Shown here one piece after another: positions 43,200-53,029 of a DNA stretch of 64,000 bases (its first letter is position 1; each line of letters starts with the position of its first letter). Source of the stretch: Neoceratodus forsteri (taxonomy: Eukaryota; Chordata; Ceratodontiformes; Ceratodontidae); assembly GCA_016271365.2 (NCBI GenBank), contig CM057450.1:1804446967-1804510966 (forward strand). The letters run 5' to 3'. A model generated the notes under the pieces. It ran no database searches. It saw only the letters and a program-made list of their open reading frames with translations, and had not been told where the DNA came from. The position numbers and the translations under genes were made by a program.

Positions 43200-45560
43200 A
43201 TGGCATTGAGTCTTTCGTTTTCCACTAAGGTAAGGACCATAGGCCTGTCCCCTGGGCCTCCCCCCACTGCTGTACACACCGGGGGAGAGCAGGCCTCCAT
43301 TGGCTCAGGTCTCACTGAGTCCAGATGCCTGGTTGAGTGGTCAGGAAACAGTCAGCCTCCACTGGGGGGCTGTCCGTGGATCGCTCAAGGCCAGGTTCCT
43401 CTTTGGGGGGGAGACTGGCTAACCCCGGTGTCGAGGCCTCGGCTACACATGGGGCCTGCATTGGCGATCCTTTCAAGGGCTTCGGGGGTGTGTGACCTCG
43501 GCTCCTGACACTGGTTCCAGTGTCGGTGAGCAAGGCCAGCCCTCTGGTTCCACAGAGTCCCCTTCTGACACTGTTCTTGGTACCACGATGGGTAGACTGG
43601 CCGGGGTTGCCTTTCTCGGGATCGCTGTGCTCTCCTCCTCAGATTCAGAGGATGGTCAGGCTGATCTGAATTGGCAACCGAGCTCTCCGGAGCAATGGTC
43701 GCTCCCCAGGATCTGCTCGAGGTTGTCGTCTGTGAATTCTGTCTTAGGACTGACTCTGTTCGCGATGCCACTCTTTCCTCTGGTGCCATGCTCTGCACTG
43801 CGTGAACTCCGGTGCCACCAGTAGCGCTGTCTCGGGTGATGATGCCACTTGTGGCACCATCTCTGGTGCCAGTGCTGCGGTTGGTGCCGCATCTGTCGAT
43901 GGCATCACAGTTGGCACTGCGCTTGCTGTCGGTGCCGCTTCAAGGGTAGGTGCCATGAGTGGCATCATCCTTGAGGTTGACGCAGAGGTCAGTGACGATG
44001 TTGACGGTGGCATTTCTGGGGATGGCGTTGTTGGTGCCACTTTCGGTGACAGCGCCACTTTGGGTGCCGTTTCCATAGAGGAGGTCAATTTCAGTGCCGG
44101 GTTGCTCTTTAGTGCTAGCATGGAGTTGGAGGGGGAGTCAGAGGCCAACCCTGGTGCCGGCTTTTCTCTCCTCCCTTCCTTAAGGGCTGTTGCCATAGTG
44201 AGACCTCACTCGAGGGGCAGATTTTGACCCACTCCCGGGGGAGGGGTCAGGGGCCTGGTCTGTCTCCCGCTCTACTCAGGTGACCTTGGTTACACCGTGC
44301 CAGAGTTGTAGTGCTGGGCCGGGCATCCCCTCCTCCTCTGGGGGACGGAGTCCTGCAATGGGTGGGAACAGGGGCCACCTGGGTTGCTTGGCTCCGGTCT
44401 CCCCCACTAGCGGTCCTTTCCCCTTGGGCTTCTCCCTGCTGACTCTGGAGGTTTGAGCAGCAGGTGAGGTCTGGACAGCTTATCCCCCTTGCTTTAGAGG
44501 GGTCCCTTGCTTGTTTCCACATCCCTGGCAGAGGGGGCCTTGTCTCCCAGGACCATTTGGCCTGTCCTTTTTCCTCTTTGCTTCCTCCGCCTCCTCTTCT
44601 CCCGGTTCTTTCCTGTCCTTTGTGGCCTCTCATCTGGGAGCAGTGTAGGGCTTTCCCCATATTTTACAGGGCCATGGATGAGATGGTGTTCGCATCTCCT
44701 CTTCATGCACCGTCATTCCCTATACAGAGCCCTTCTACTTAGTCAACTTCCTCCTCCAAGGAAGAGGACTTCTCCTTGTCTTCAGATGCTGACTTTTCAG
44801 AGTATCAGCAGCTCCTGTTGGCAGTGATGGAACAACTCAATCTTACCTCAGTGTCTCAACCCAATCCTGCGTGTGCGACTATGGTGTTCCTTGGGGAGTA
44901 CAGCCGGGAATCCTTAGCGATCCCTTCGTGGCCTCAGCCCTTTATGGAGGAGTTGTACAACGTCTGGCAGTCGCCTGCTTTCCCAGTCCGTGGGAACTGC
45001 CAGTGCAGGTATTGCACTTCCCCATGGTCTCCAGGAATTTTTCCCACCCACCATCGGGCTTGGAGGGGCTGGACACCCCTTCTGGGTGTTGGGCACCTGA
45101 CAAGAGACCGTCCCTCTGACATGGATTCTGCAGAGTTCGATCACTGGGGCAGGAGAGTTTTTGGGTTGGCATGTCTGTTGTTGTCCATTGCTGCTCATCA
45201 GGCACACATGATGGCCTATGAGAGGTACCTGTGGGCTGCGTTGGGGGTAATCCTAGCAGCCTTGCCTGATTGCGAGGCAACCAGGTGAGCCATTGCCATT
45301 TCCACAAGAGGCCTGGAGCTAGTGAGACACCAGGTGTGGACATCTTATGATGCCAGTGCGGTAGCCTTCAGGGTTGTGGAATCTGTGGTCTGCATTAGGT
45401 GGATGGCATGGCTTTGCCTCTCCCGGTTGTCACCCTTGGCCCAGCGTAGGGTGTCTGCCTTGCCATTCCGGGGGGCCCGGTTTTTCTCCTGAAGAGCCAG
45501 GCGGGAAATTCTGGGGCTCCCTTCCTCTCCTGTAGGTCAGGAGCCCAGTCCTGGCACTGA
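43200..45560 (+). pseudogene. DIRS-type gag, Ser/Ala-Gly-rich N-part (broken)
   Basis: The C-terminal half is open at 44,776-45,288: DADFSEYQQLLLAVMEQLN, then AEFDHWGRRVFGLACLLLS, AHQAHMMAYERYLWAALG and DCEATR. It continues shifted to about 45,400 with RHQVWTSYDASAVAFRVV. The FDHWGRRV-A-M-A-YERYLW pattern follows the gag protein of vertebrate DIRS elements. The N-part (43,500-44,230) is built on GGTGCC/GGCACC repeats, coding Gly-Ala-rich or Ser-rich sequence depending on frame. Gag packages element RNA. Stops and frameshifts throughout. Confidence 0.6.
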
Positions 45561-45654
45561 ATAATAGCGGGTCTGGCCAGACTGTGTTGGGCCTTCTCTC
45601 CCACGAGGGGCTGCAGGCTGTCCAGCCTTCAGGGAGGTACCGGTCCACCTTGCG

Positions 45655-45775
45655 GGCTTGGTACTCACCCACCAGTGATGAATGGTGAAGACTGGTGCAG
45701 GTAAGATGTGAAAATTACATACCTACCGTAATTCTTAATCTTACTGTATATCTTCACCATTCATTACTGCTTCCC
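45655..45775 (+). repeat. Internal complementary region of the partial DIRS element
   Basis: CCACCAGTGATGAATGGTGA is the reverse complement of the left terminus at about 42,870. Some 60 bp later AATCTTACTGTATATCTTC and ACCATTCATTACTG begin the copy of the other terminus, followed by GCTTCCCGCCCACCTTCCCC. The layout matches the same region at 59,683-59,795 (AATCTTACTGTATTCTG, GAGCTCCCACCCTTCCTCCC). In DIRS replication this segment bridges the two ends to circularise the cDNA. Confidence 0.65.
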
Positions 45776-46562
45776 GCCCACCTTCCCCTCTTGGGCCTCA
45801 GCTTCTGAGCAGTGCCTCCTCCCTGCTTGCCTCTCCCCCACCCAATTGAGGCCAATTGTGGGCAAAGTCCCACTGGTACCTCTGGGCTCCCTGCCAGTTC
45901 TTTGAAGCATCAGGATCTCACTCGTGGGGGGGGGGTGGGAGACAAACAGTAGCTCATGCCCTCTTTTTCCTTGGCTCCCCTGGCCCCTCTTCTCAGTAGA
46001 GGAGATCGTCAGTCCTCCTTTCTGGGAGTTTTGCCTTGGACTACCCTTGCGGGTCCTGCCTTCGTCTGAACCTCTCTGCTGAGATTAGGGTGCCAGGGAC
46101 CCTCTCTGTTTTGTTTTTCTTCTTTCTCCAAATTGCAAGAGACCCTCTCCTGGGTCCCTTGTTCACTCAAAGTCCCTTCGGATTTGAGTTCTCCTTTTCC
46201 TATTAATTTCATCTTCCTGGTGGTGCTAAACATAGGGTTTTACCCTCTTACACCCCGGGACTTTCCCCTTGGGTGCCGAGGTGAACTGCAATGGGAAGAT
46301 GTGCTCTCTCCTGTCTTCCAACTTAAGAGAAGGGGGAGAAGGAGCATCTATCACCAAATGTTCCTCCCCTGGTGGACCTGAGAGTTAGCTTGACTTGTCA
46401 AGCATTTCTCCTGTTGGATCCGCTTTGCTGGTGGGAGTTTAGATTTCCTGCTCCTCTTGGAAAAGTCCTGTTCTCTAGACTGTCACCTTGTCTCAGGCTC
46501 TTCTAACAAAAAAAAACAAAGGGACATTTTTCCACCTTAACAAGAGGATATAGACAGCAGAG

Positions 46563-47140
46563 TTTTAATAATAATAATAGTCTTTATTTATAGGGCGCCT
46601 TTCAAATATCAAGGCGCCTTACAGTGAAAACATAATCAAACATTACAATAAATATAAACAGTAAAATCCATTACATTTCTGGGAACGCCAGTGTCCACAA
46701 AAAAGTTTTCAGTGCCTGCTTAAAGCCCTCAATGGTCGTGCACTCCCGAAGCTGACTGGGCAGAGAATTCCAGAGGGTAGGGGCTGCAAAAGCACGTGCC
46801 CCAGAAGATTTCAAAGTAACCCTCGGAATCTCCAGCAACCCCTCGTCAGCCGAGCGGAGCTGGCGCACAGGGCTGTAAGGAATCGGGACCAAGACCGTGT
46901 AGGGCTTTGTAGGTCAGCAGGTCTACCTTAAAGGTGATCTGCCACTGAATTGGCAGCCAGTGCAGATCATGCAGCACAGGGGTAATATGCGAACTCCTAG
47001 ATACCCCTAACAATAAATGAGTAGTAGTGTTCTGCACTAGCTGCAAGCGGCGGATATCAACCCCCAGGAAGCCCTAGATAAAAGGAGTTGCAGTAGTCAA
47101 GCCGAGAGGCCACAAAGGCGTGGACCAATACCAGCAGGTC
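46563..47140 (-). mobile_element. L2-type LINE 3' fragment
   Basis: The minus strand starts in the RT thumb region (SRLDYCNSFYLGLPG, about 47,100) and continues with LQLVQNTTTHLLLG, ITPVLHDLHWLPIQWQITFK and LLTYKALHGLGPDSL. It finishes VTLKSSGARAFAAPTLWNSL, SLPSQLRECTTIEGFKQALK and TFLW, then the stop. The 3' UTR is only about 100 bp and carries the AGGCGCC stem-loop and an ATT-repeat tail. Nearly open apart from one or two breaks; 5'-truncated. Confidence 0.88.
46591..46621 (-). other. 3' UTR stem-loop of the L2-type LINE
   Basis: On the minus strand: AAGGCGCCTT, loop GATATTTG, AAAGGCGCC, then TATAAATAAAG and the ATT repeat tail. The same hairpin is found at 27,061-27,090. In LINEs with stringent 3' recognition, a 3' stem-loop is what the RT binds to start copying. 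Confidence 0.65.
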
Positions 47141-47149
47141 ACTGAATTG

Positions 47150-49110
47150 GCCCTGGGGTGGAAGGACATCTCACTGGCATTGAGAAGTCCAGTGCTACCT
47201 TGGATTCTTTATCTTCATCCCAGAAGGATCCGAAACCCTCAAGCCTGAGAAACAAGCCTTTTAGTTTTGGTCCTTTCGGCCACAGCAGCAGCAGCCCCAT
47301 CAAAGATGATACCAATACTGGTGTCCAAAGCCTTGGTTCAGTGGCCAGGGACAAAACGGAGAGGGGAGCCAGAGGTGGAGGTGCCTCCAGGGCTCCATCT
47401 GCTGGAGCCCCCTTCAAGGTTGCCAGGTGGTGGGTTGCTGGATGCCATTCCCCCTCCAATCCAGTCCTTGTCCCGGATCCTGGTTACGGGTCTGCTTAGT
47501 CACTTCTTCCTCAGTGGTCTGCTATTACCTTAGACAAGTGGGCCTTAGAAGTTGTGGACAAAGGGTTGCCTGTGGACTTCAAGGCTCTCTCACCTTACTG
47601 ACTTCATGCTCCTTGGGAGTCCAGATGCTAGAGGACATGTCCGTGATAAAGGCTGACATAGCTCAGCTGTTGGAGCATGGGGCAGTAGCTTGTATCTTAG
47701 ATGCCCATGCCACACCAGGGATATGTGTCCAGGTACTTCCTGTTTCTGAAACAGACGGGGACCTGGCACCCCATACTGGACTTGCACGATCTGAACAAGT
47801 GCTTGTGGAAGCACAAGTTCCAAATAGTCACATTGAATCAGGTCATATCATCTCTGAGCAAGACACGTGGTTTCCCTTCCTTTCCAGGACTTCCCGGTTG
47901 CATTCTTCCCCATCGCAGTCTCTCCGTTGCATTGCTGGTACTGTGGTTTCCATGCGGAGAGGGTGCTTTGCCAGTTCCAGATCATGCCTTTCAGCCTCGT
48001 GTTGATGCCAAGGATCTTCACTGAGTGTGTGGCAGTGGTGGCAGCCTTCTTGCAGTGCAATGATGTCAGGGAATGGTCCCTACCTGGATGACTGGTTTCT
48101 AGTTGCCCGTCTAAGGAGGCTGTGGATGGTCCAGCAGTCTGGCCTTCCAGACCTGTCAGGACTTGGGGCTTCTGGTCAACCTGGCCAAGACAGACTGGTC
48201 CCTTCACAGGTAATTCAGTGGGGCAGAACACAATTCCCTGTGGGCCAAGGCTTGCCTCCCAGTAGACTGGGCTTCAGACCTTACCTTCTTTGCTCAACCA
48301 TTTCTGGTTTAGTGCTTGCATCCTGGCCAGGACTTCTGCAGCTGCTGGAGCTGATGGCGGCTTCTCCCAGTGTGGTTCATTGGGCCTGTTGGGGGATGTT
48401 CCCCCTGCATTGGAGGTTGATCTGGCAGTGGTCCCATCACCCAGGTTGCCTGGTTGCCAGTCTTGGTAACCCAATTGATGTGGGATGCTATCCAGTAGTG
48501 GTTGTGCCCACAGAATCTGGAGGAGAGAATCCCAGTTTTATGCCCAGAACCATCCATCACACTAAAGATGGACACTTGTCTGGTAGGATGTTCACCTGTG
48601 GGCCCACTGGCCCCTCAGGTTCTGGTCTTCCTGGGTGTCCTGTTACCACATTTGCCTACTTGATCTCTGTGCAGTGCATCTGGGTCTGATGGAATTTGCT
48701 TTGTGGATTCAGGGTCAGGTCATGTATTTCTAGACAACACAACCACCATGATGTACCTGAACAGGCAGGGTGGGGACGCATTGTGGCAGGAGGCTCCCTG
48801 CACCTGGACCTTCTTGTTAAGCCTTCAGGCAGATCTCTTGGCAATTCTTCCAGTTGGTGGATGATCTCAGCTGGGTTGGAGAGATGTCACATGAGTTGAA
48901 TCTGTAGGTGGTAGACCACATGTTCTCTCAGTGGGGCACCCCTGTGGTGGATATGTTCCCCTCAGGGAACAACTGGAAACTGAGCTTGTTTTGTGTCTCC
49001 CTCCTCAGTCTGAGACACTGCAGGGGGATGCTTTCTCTCAGCCCTGGACCTGGAGCCTCCTGTATGCCTTCCCCTTGGATCACAGGGTGGTGGTGGTGAC
49101 TAAGGCCTGA
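47150..49110 (+). pseudogene. Old DIRS gag C-end, RT and RNase H relic
   Basis: From 47,150 the plus strand reads a Ser/Gly/Pro-rich gag end, then ITLDKWALEVVDKGLPVDF, VSRYFLFLKQTGTWHPILDL and NKCLWKHKFQIVTLNQVISS (47,530-47,860). Next come FQIMPFSLVLMPRIFTECVA and VVAAFLQ (47,980), PYLDDWFLVARLRR (48,090) and LVPSQVIQ. RNase H is only a trace (ITLKMDTCL region, 48,560) with a DMFPSGNNWKLSLFC block at 48,950. The YLDD catalytic box survives, but there are many stops and frameshifts. Confidence 0.75.
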
Positions 49111-49249
49111 AAGAACAAGGTGAAGATGATCTTGATAGCTCCAGACTGACCCAGACAGTTTTGGTACCCAGATTTCCTCAGCCTGTGGCTGCTGTGGCGG
49201 TTGCTGCTCTGCCCGACCTGCTGACCAAACTACAGGGGATGGTGCTGCA

Positions 49250-50400
49250 CCCAGACTTTCAGTCCTTACACCTCTCAGCCTGGTTCCTGAGTGACTAGAA
49301 TTCTAGGCTGTTGGACCTTTTGGAAGATGTTCTCCACATGGTTGCGGTGTCCCTTAAGGAGCTGACTCGTAAATGCTATGCATTTAAGTGTGGGAGAGAT
49401 TCTTGATCTGGTGCCAGGACAAGGAACTTGACCCCCTTGCTGGCCAGTCCTGAATATTCTCAACTACCTGTGGTCTCTGACTCAATCGGAACTGTGAGTG
49501 ATGACCCTTAAGGTGTACGTGGCAGCCATCTGTGCATACTGTGTGTGGGCTGGTATATCGACAGTGGCCCAGGAGAAGTTCCGTACTTTTTCAAAGGCCT
49601 GAATCACCTGTCCCCTCTGTTGCATGAACCACCACCTCTGTGGGACCTGCTGTTGGTATTGGCTGTGCTCATGGGCAGTCCATTTGAGTCTATGCACAAG
49701 TGTAACCTGTCACATTTGTCATGGAAGACTGCCTTCCTAGTAGCCATTATGTTGGCTAGAAGGATCAGTGAGCTCCAGGTGCTGTTGGTGGCATTTCCTT
49801 ACTTGGCCTTTCGTAAGGAGAACGTGGTCCTTCACCATAACTCCCAAGTTCCTTGTGAAAGTTGTGGCTGAATTCCTCCTTAACTCATTCTAGCTGATGC
49901 CGCCATTTTGGGTCGGGTTAAGCAATGGATGGTTCTGACGCCATATGGCGCTAATGGGTATAATGGGTTAAATAGGTGATTAACCTTGCAGTGTATTTTA
50001 CCAGACTGACCTTGGATGCCGTTTGTAGGCTTCATACATTGAACTTGTATAGGGTGTTGTCCTACTGTAAGGCGTGCACAGTGGGAGTTTGTGGAGAGGC
50101 TCGCCAGCTGTCTGTCTCCTACACTGAAGCCACTTGTGGCAGACTGGCAGCCAAGTGGAAGACTGACAGTTGGATTACATCCTGCATCGACCTCTGCTAT
50201 AGGTTGGCTGGTATGGAGCCACCCAAAGGGCTCATTCCACAAAACATACTGCTGCTCTGTGGCTGCTTCTAGGGATAGCACTATTGTGGAAATATGCAAT
50301 GCTGCTGCCTGGTCTAAATTGCAGTCATACCGCCAGGATCGTGCTGGAATTTCAGTCTGGAAAAATGTGCATCGGATTCAGCGAGTGAGCTGGAGTTGCA
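49250..50400 (+). pseudogene. Old DIRS tyrosine recombinase relic
   Basis: FFKGLNHLSPLLHEPPPLWD and MLARRISELQ (49,590-49,785) give the N-core and the first catalytic Arg region. Then LSPTLKPLVADWQ, IGWLVWSHPKGSFHK and VAASRDSTIVEICNAAAWS (to about 50,320) give the C-core. The expected H-x-x-R after PPKG is lost and the catalytic Tyr region is not recognisable. A TTAA-ended miniature element at 49,880-49,971 interrupts it. Inactive. Confidence 0.72.
49880..49971. mobile_element. Miniature TTAA-ended element, second copy
   Basis: It starts TTAACTCATTC and ends ATAATGGGTTAA (92 bp) and contains GCCATTTTGGGTC, as does the 61-bp copy at 1,243. It breaks the DIRS recombinase relic, so it arrived later. 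Confidence 0.55.
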
Positions 50401-50494
50401 TGGTGGACAATATAGCTTGTCTGCAAGTATAGCATGATATCGTGTTTCAGTGTTCTGTGTTCCCGACTGATGCCTGTAAGTGTGCTGGCAAAAG

Positions 50495-50582
50495 TATGGT
50501 CCCTCTAGCGTAGAGGTTAAAGTCACAAGCTCCGAATTCTCTTTTTACATCCAGCAGACTTCAGTTCGATCCTTGCCATCAT
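50495..50582 (+). other. tRNA-like polymerase III promoter remnant (SINE head?)
   Basis: TAGCGTAGAGG at about 50,507 fits an A box and AGTTCGATCC at about 50,562 fits a B box. The sequence between does not fold as an obvious complete tRNA. It is followed by a pyrimidine-rich region with repeated AGTTGCA-CCC and AGTAAATCC blocks (50,640-50,830), and may be the head of a SINE unlike the copy A-E family. Confidence 0.4.
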
Positions 50583-50876
50583 CTACTTTGTTTTCCGTGA
50601 CTTGCACACATTTTGTTTTTGCCTTGCTCTGCCCCCTTGAGTTGTGCCCTCGAGTTGCATCCCCAGTTACAATAGTAAATCCACTTCCCCCAGTTGCACC
50701 CTTCCCACTTGCATCCCTCAGAGCTGTAGTAGTAAATCCTGCTCCCCAAGTTGCACCCCCCTCCGAGTTCTGTTCCCCCCCCCAACCAAGTTGGATCCCT
50801 GGCAGTCCTAGTGTGGCAATAGTAAATTGTGCTGTGTGTGAGTTTCGGAATTTTGGCATACTGTGATTTACCATTT

Positions 50877-50881
50877 AGCTG
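50877..50881. repeat. Target-site duplication AGCTG of the solo LTR (left)
   Basis: AGCTG precedes the LTR and is repeated at 52,214-52,218. It is the same pentamer as that flanking the full-length Gypsy element at 2,668 and 8,497. Confidence 0.85.
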
Positions 50882-52213
50882 TGTGACAGGGTTGAATAAG
50901 ACCCTGTCCCAGTTATTCTGGAGAAAGAGATTAAATGCAAGTATCTGTTCTATTCTCCCCTTTTCTGTCTCTTCTCTGTCTGGTTGCGCAACCACATTTT
51001 CTCGTAAGACCTAGGACTTGATCACCTCGATGGTCTTTCAGTTCTCTGCCTTTCGCTATCTCTCTACCGTCTCTTGCTGTTCTTTCTTTTCTCCCCCCCT
51101 TGCATATCTGCTGGTATAAAAATATATGTGAATCATTATGTGGAAATGTAATTGGTAACTGGGATCCCTTTATTTAAAACTGTATGTAGTTATACTGTTG
51201 AAATGATTGCAAAGTTGTTTGGAACTCAAAGGGTTAACCTGAGAAGCTAGTTTGTAAACTCTCTAGGAAGATGTGTGGAAGAGGTCAGTTCTGGATCACA
51301 GTGTTCTTTTAGCTGCACTTGTTGAAACATACAAGAACACTGTGTGAAAAGCATGCTGTTTTCTTAACGAGCGGGGGGGGTTGCAAAGACTTATAAAAAC
51401 AGAACAGCAGTTTCTTGCAAGAGAAACACAGAGACTGAGGCCCTGTCCACACTAGGGAGCTTAAAACAGTTTAACTGCCTTAAACCATTTTAAACTCCTG
51501 GAACACTGTTTGTATTCATACTGTAACACGGTTAAAACCGTGTTACAACTGTGTTCTAAAACCGTGCTAAAAACCCTGCTAGAGAGGTGGTCTTTAGCAT
51601 GGTTTTAGCTAAACACGGTTGTCTTAATCCATGTTAACAGCAGTGTGTACGCAAACCGTGCTGTAACACGGGTTAAGGCACCCCCTCCAGCAAGAAATCC
51701 ATTTTGTGAGCCACAGAATAAAAAAAAAAAAAAAGGAATGAATTACAGGCACCGCTGTGCAGAGGAAGCATCATTGATTCTGCCAATATACTTTTTGTCC
51801 CAATAAGTTGTGATCGCTGTTCACGGGTATCCTGTCATGCAGTGCAGTACCAACTGGAACTCCTAATGCTTTGAGTTGGTGCCGTAGTCATGACTGGGAA
51901 CCCCTTCCACCTGGCACAGTTATCGGAATTGAATGTGGATGCTCTGATAATCGTGCTAGGGACCGATTTATGAAACGTTTTTAGTAACGTTTTATAAACA
52001 GCCCCTAGTGTGGACAGGGCCTGAGAGAGACTGAGATTGGAAATTGAGACGAAACCCAGATGGACGTTCTTTGTTTATACTGCCTTTGTAAATGGTTATA
52101 CTGAACAAGTTTATTTTTTTTTATTTTACTGTTCCATAATAATACATCACTTGTTACGAATTTTACAGCTGCTCCTGGTTTTTCTGTGCTTCCTGATCTG
52201 TGCCTTGATGACG
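50882..52213 (+). mobile_element. Gypsy solo LTR (opposite orientation) carrying a DNA transposon
   Basis: It starts TGTGACAGGGTTGAATAAGA and ends GTGCCTTGATGACG. It is the reverse complement of the 2,673-3,381 and 7,770-8,496 LTRs along its length (TTCTCTGTCTGGTTGCGCAA, TATAACTGTTGAAATGATTGC-like blocks). AGCTG flanks both sides. Without the 586 bp of inserted transposon and duplication its length is about 746 bp. No internal Gypsy sequence remains, so LTR-LTR recombination removed it. It interrupts the 3' part of the old DIRS element. Confidence 0.88.
51440..52020. mobile_element. Inverted-repeat DNA transposon (581 bp) in the solo LTR
   Basis: Termini GCCCTGTCCACACTAGGG and CCCTAGTGTGGACAGGGC are perfect inverse copies, and CTGAG flanks both sides (51,435-51,439; 52,021-52,025). 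Internally AACACGGTT/AACCGTGTT blocks recur and can form secondary hairpins. An (A)15 run lies near 51,720. There is no transposase frame, so it is non-autonomous. A 5-bp duplication is uncommon among cut-and-paste families, so I leave the superfamily open. Confidence 0.82.
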
Positions 52214-52414
52214 AGCTGTTTTCGTGTGTGGTTGTTGACGTTGCAGTGTTTTCTTTTTTGTAATCATGGGTGATCCTAAAGTGCACAACTTCATGTCCGT
52301 TACAGCGTCATTGTAATGAGTTGTCAGGATGCTGCTCTTTGGGGCCTCTGTTCTCTAGTCTCCGTTCTGCAAATGGTAGTGTGCAACTTGCCCCCTCCTC
52401 CCAGAGGACCGCTA

Positions 52415-52525
52415 GAAGTCTGCCTATGTGTGGATAGTGAACTGCATCCACACCTTTAGAAATATAGGCTACTCCCCTATAACTGCAGTTCTAGGATTGC
52501 TGTATGGGTCACATCCACATCACCC
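52415..52525 (+). repeat. Internal complementary region of the old DIRS element
   Basis: TGCCTATGTGTGGATAGTG and AACTGCATCCACAC is the inverse of the left tip at 42,523-42,555. GCAGTTCTAGGATTGCTGTA, then TGGGTCACATCCACAT, is the inverse of the right tip near 52,690-52,735. The matches are imperfect, consistent with age. Confidence 0.65.
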
Positions 52526-52559
52526 ACCCCACCTCCCCAGGCAATGTGGCGCCTGGATC

Positions 52560-52735
52560 CCTGCTTCCAGCATGCAGAGATCTGACATCATGGGGTAGAA
52601 CTGGAGGACCTACCACACGGGTGGTGGGAGGAGCTTAGCTTGAAGACATTTTGATGACTATACTGTCTCCAGGGAGAACTGCCTATGTGAGGATGTGAAC
52701 AGACTCCCACTCTTAGAACTGTGGATACAGTGGGG
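52560..52735 (+). repeat. Right inverted terminal repeat of the old DIRS element
   Basis: GGTGGGAGGAGCTTAGCTTG, then AAGACATTTTGATGACTATA and CTGTCTCCAGG at 52,622-52,675 is the inverse of the left repeat at 42,560-42,625. Confidence 0.75.
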
Positions 52736-53029
52736 ACAGTGATTTTCCTTTTTCAACCAAAAATATTGGTGGTAAATGGAATTTGCTATTTTTTGCACCG
52801 CTTTATCATGCAAGAAACCCACTTTGCACCAGCCAGTGTATTTTTTTGTTTAGCTAAAAACTATCGGTAGTTGTTTGCCACTCTATCTCTGATATGTTAC
52901 GGGCGTCTGTAAATCATTCATGGTCCAGCCCCATTAAGGGGTTTAAGTGCAGGGTTAGTTCCCAGTTGTTCTGCAAGTTGGACCTTGCCTCTAGTGATCT
53001 ACAGCTGTAAGAGATTTTAAAATTACAGT

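Larger units (their letters stand above)
42849..46560 (+). mobile_element. Partial DIRS-type element inserted in the older one
   Basis: The left terminus near 42,849 (GGTCTTACC, TCTTCACCATTCATCACTGG) is found inverted at 45,664-45,705, where a second half (ATATCTTCACCATTCATTAC) follows: the two-part layout of an internal complementary region. Between them lies gag. RT and recombinase are absent between gag and this region, and no right terminal repeat was found before the L2 fragment at 46,563. Probably an internally deleted DIRS copy that has also lost its right end. Confidence 0.55.
42520..52735 (+). mobile_element. Old DIRS-type element with nested insertions
   Basis: The outermost segments are inverted repeats: GAGACAGCTAAGTCATC, ATGTCTTCAAGCTAATCTCC and TCCCACCACTGGTGTGGTA at 42,560-42,630, against their inverted versions at 52,607-52,690. 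An internal complementary region at 52,415-52,525 matches both tips. Inside are the C-terminal part of gag, RT (YLDDW at about 48,090), an RNase H relic and a tyrosine recombinase (ARRISELQ at about 49,756; ASRDSTIVEICNAA at about 50,270). Later insertions are part of another DIRS element (42,849-about 46,560), an L2 tail, a TTAA element and a Gypsy solo LTR. Highly decayed. Confidence 0.78.

Noticed and set aside
43385..44196. Minus-strand frames of 137 and 150 codons opposite the DIRS gag region
   Set aside because: They are mirror images of the GGTGCC-rich plus-strand gag; a low-complexity by-product.
50495..50582. Functional tRNA gene
   Set aside because: A- and B-box-like motifs are present, but the acceptor stem and anticodon arm cannot be formed convincingly; recorded as a tRNA-like remnant.
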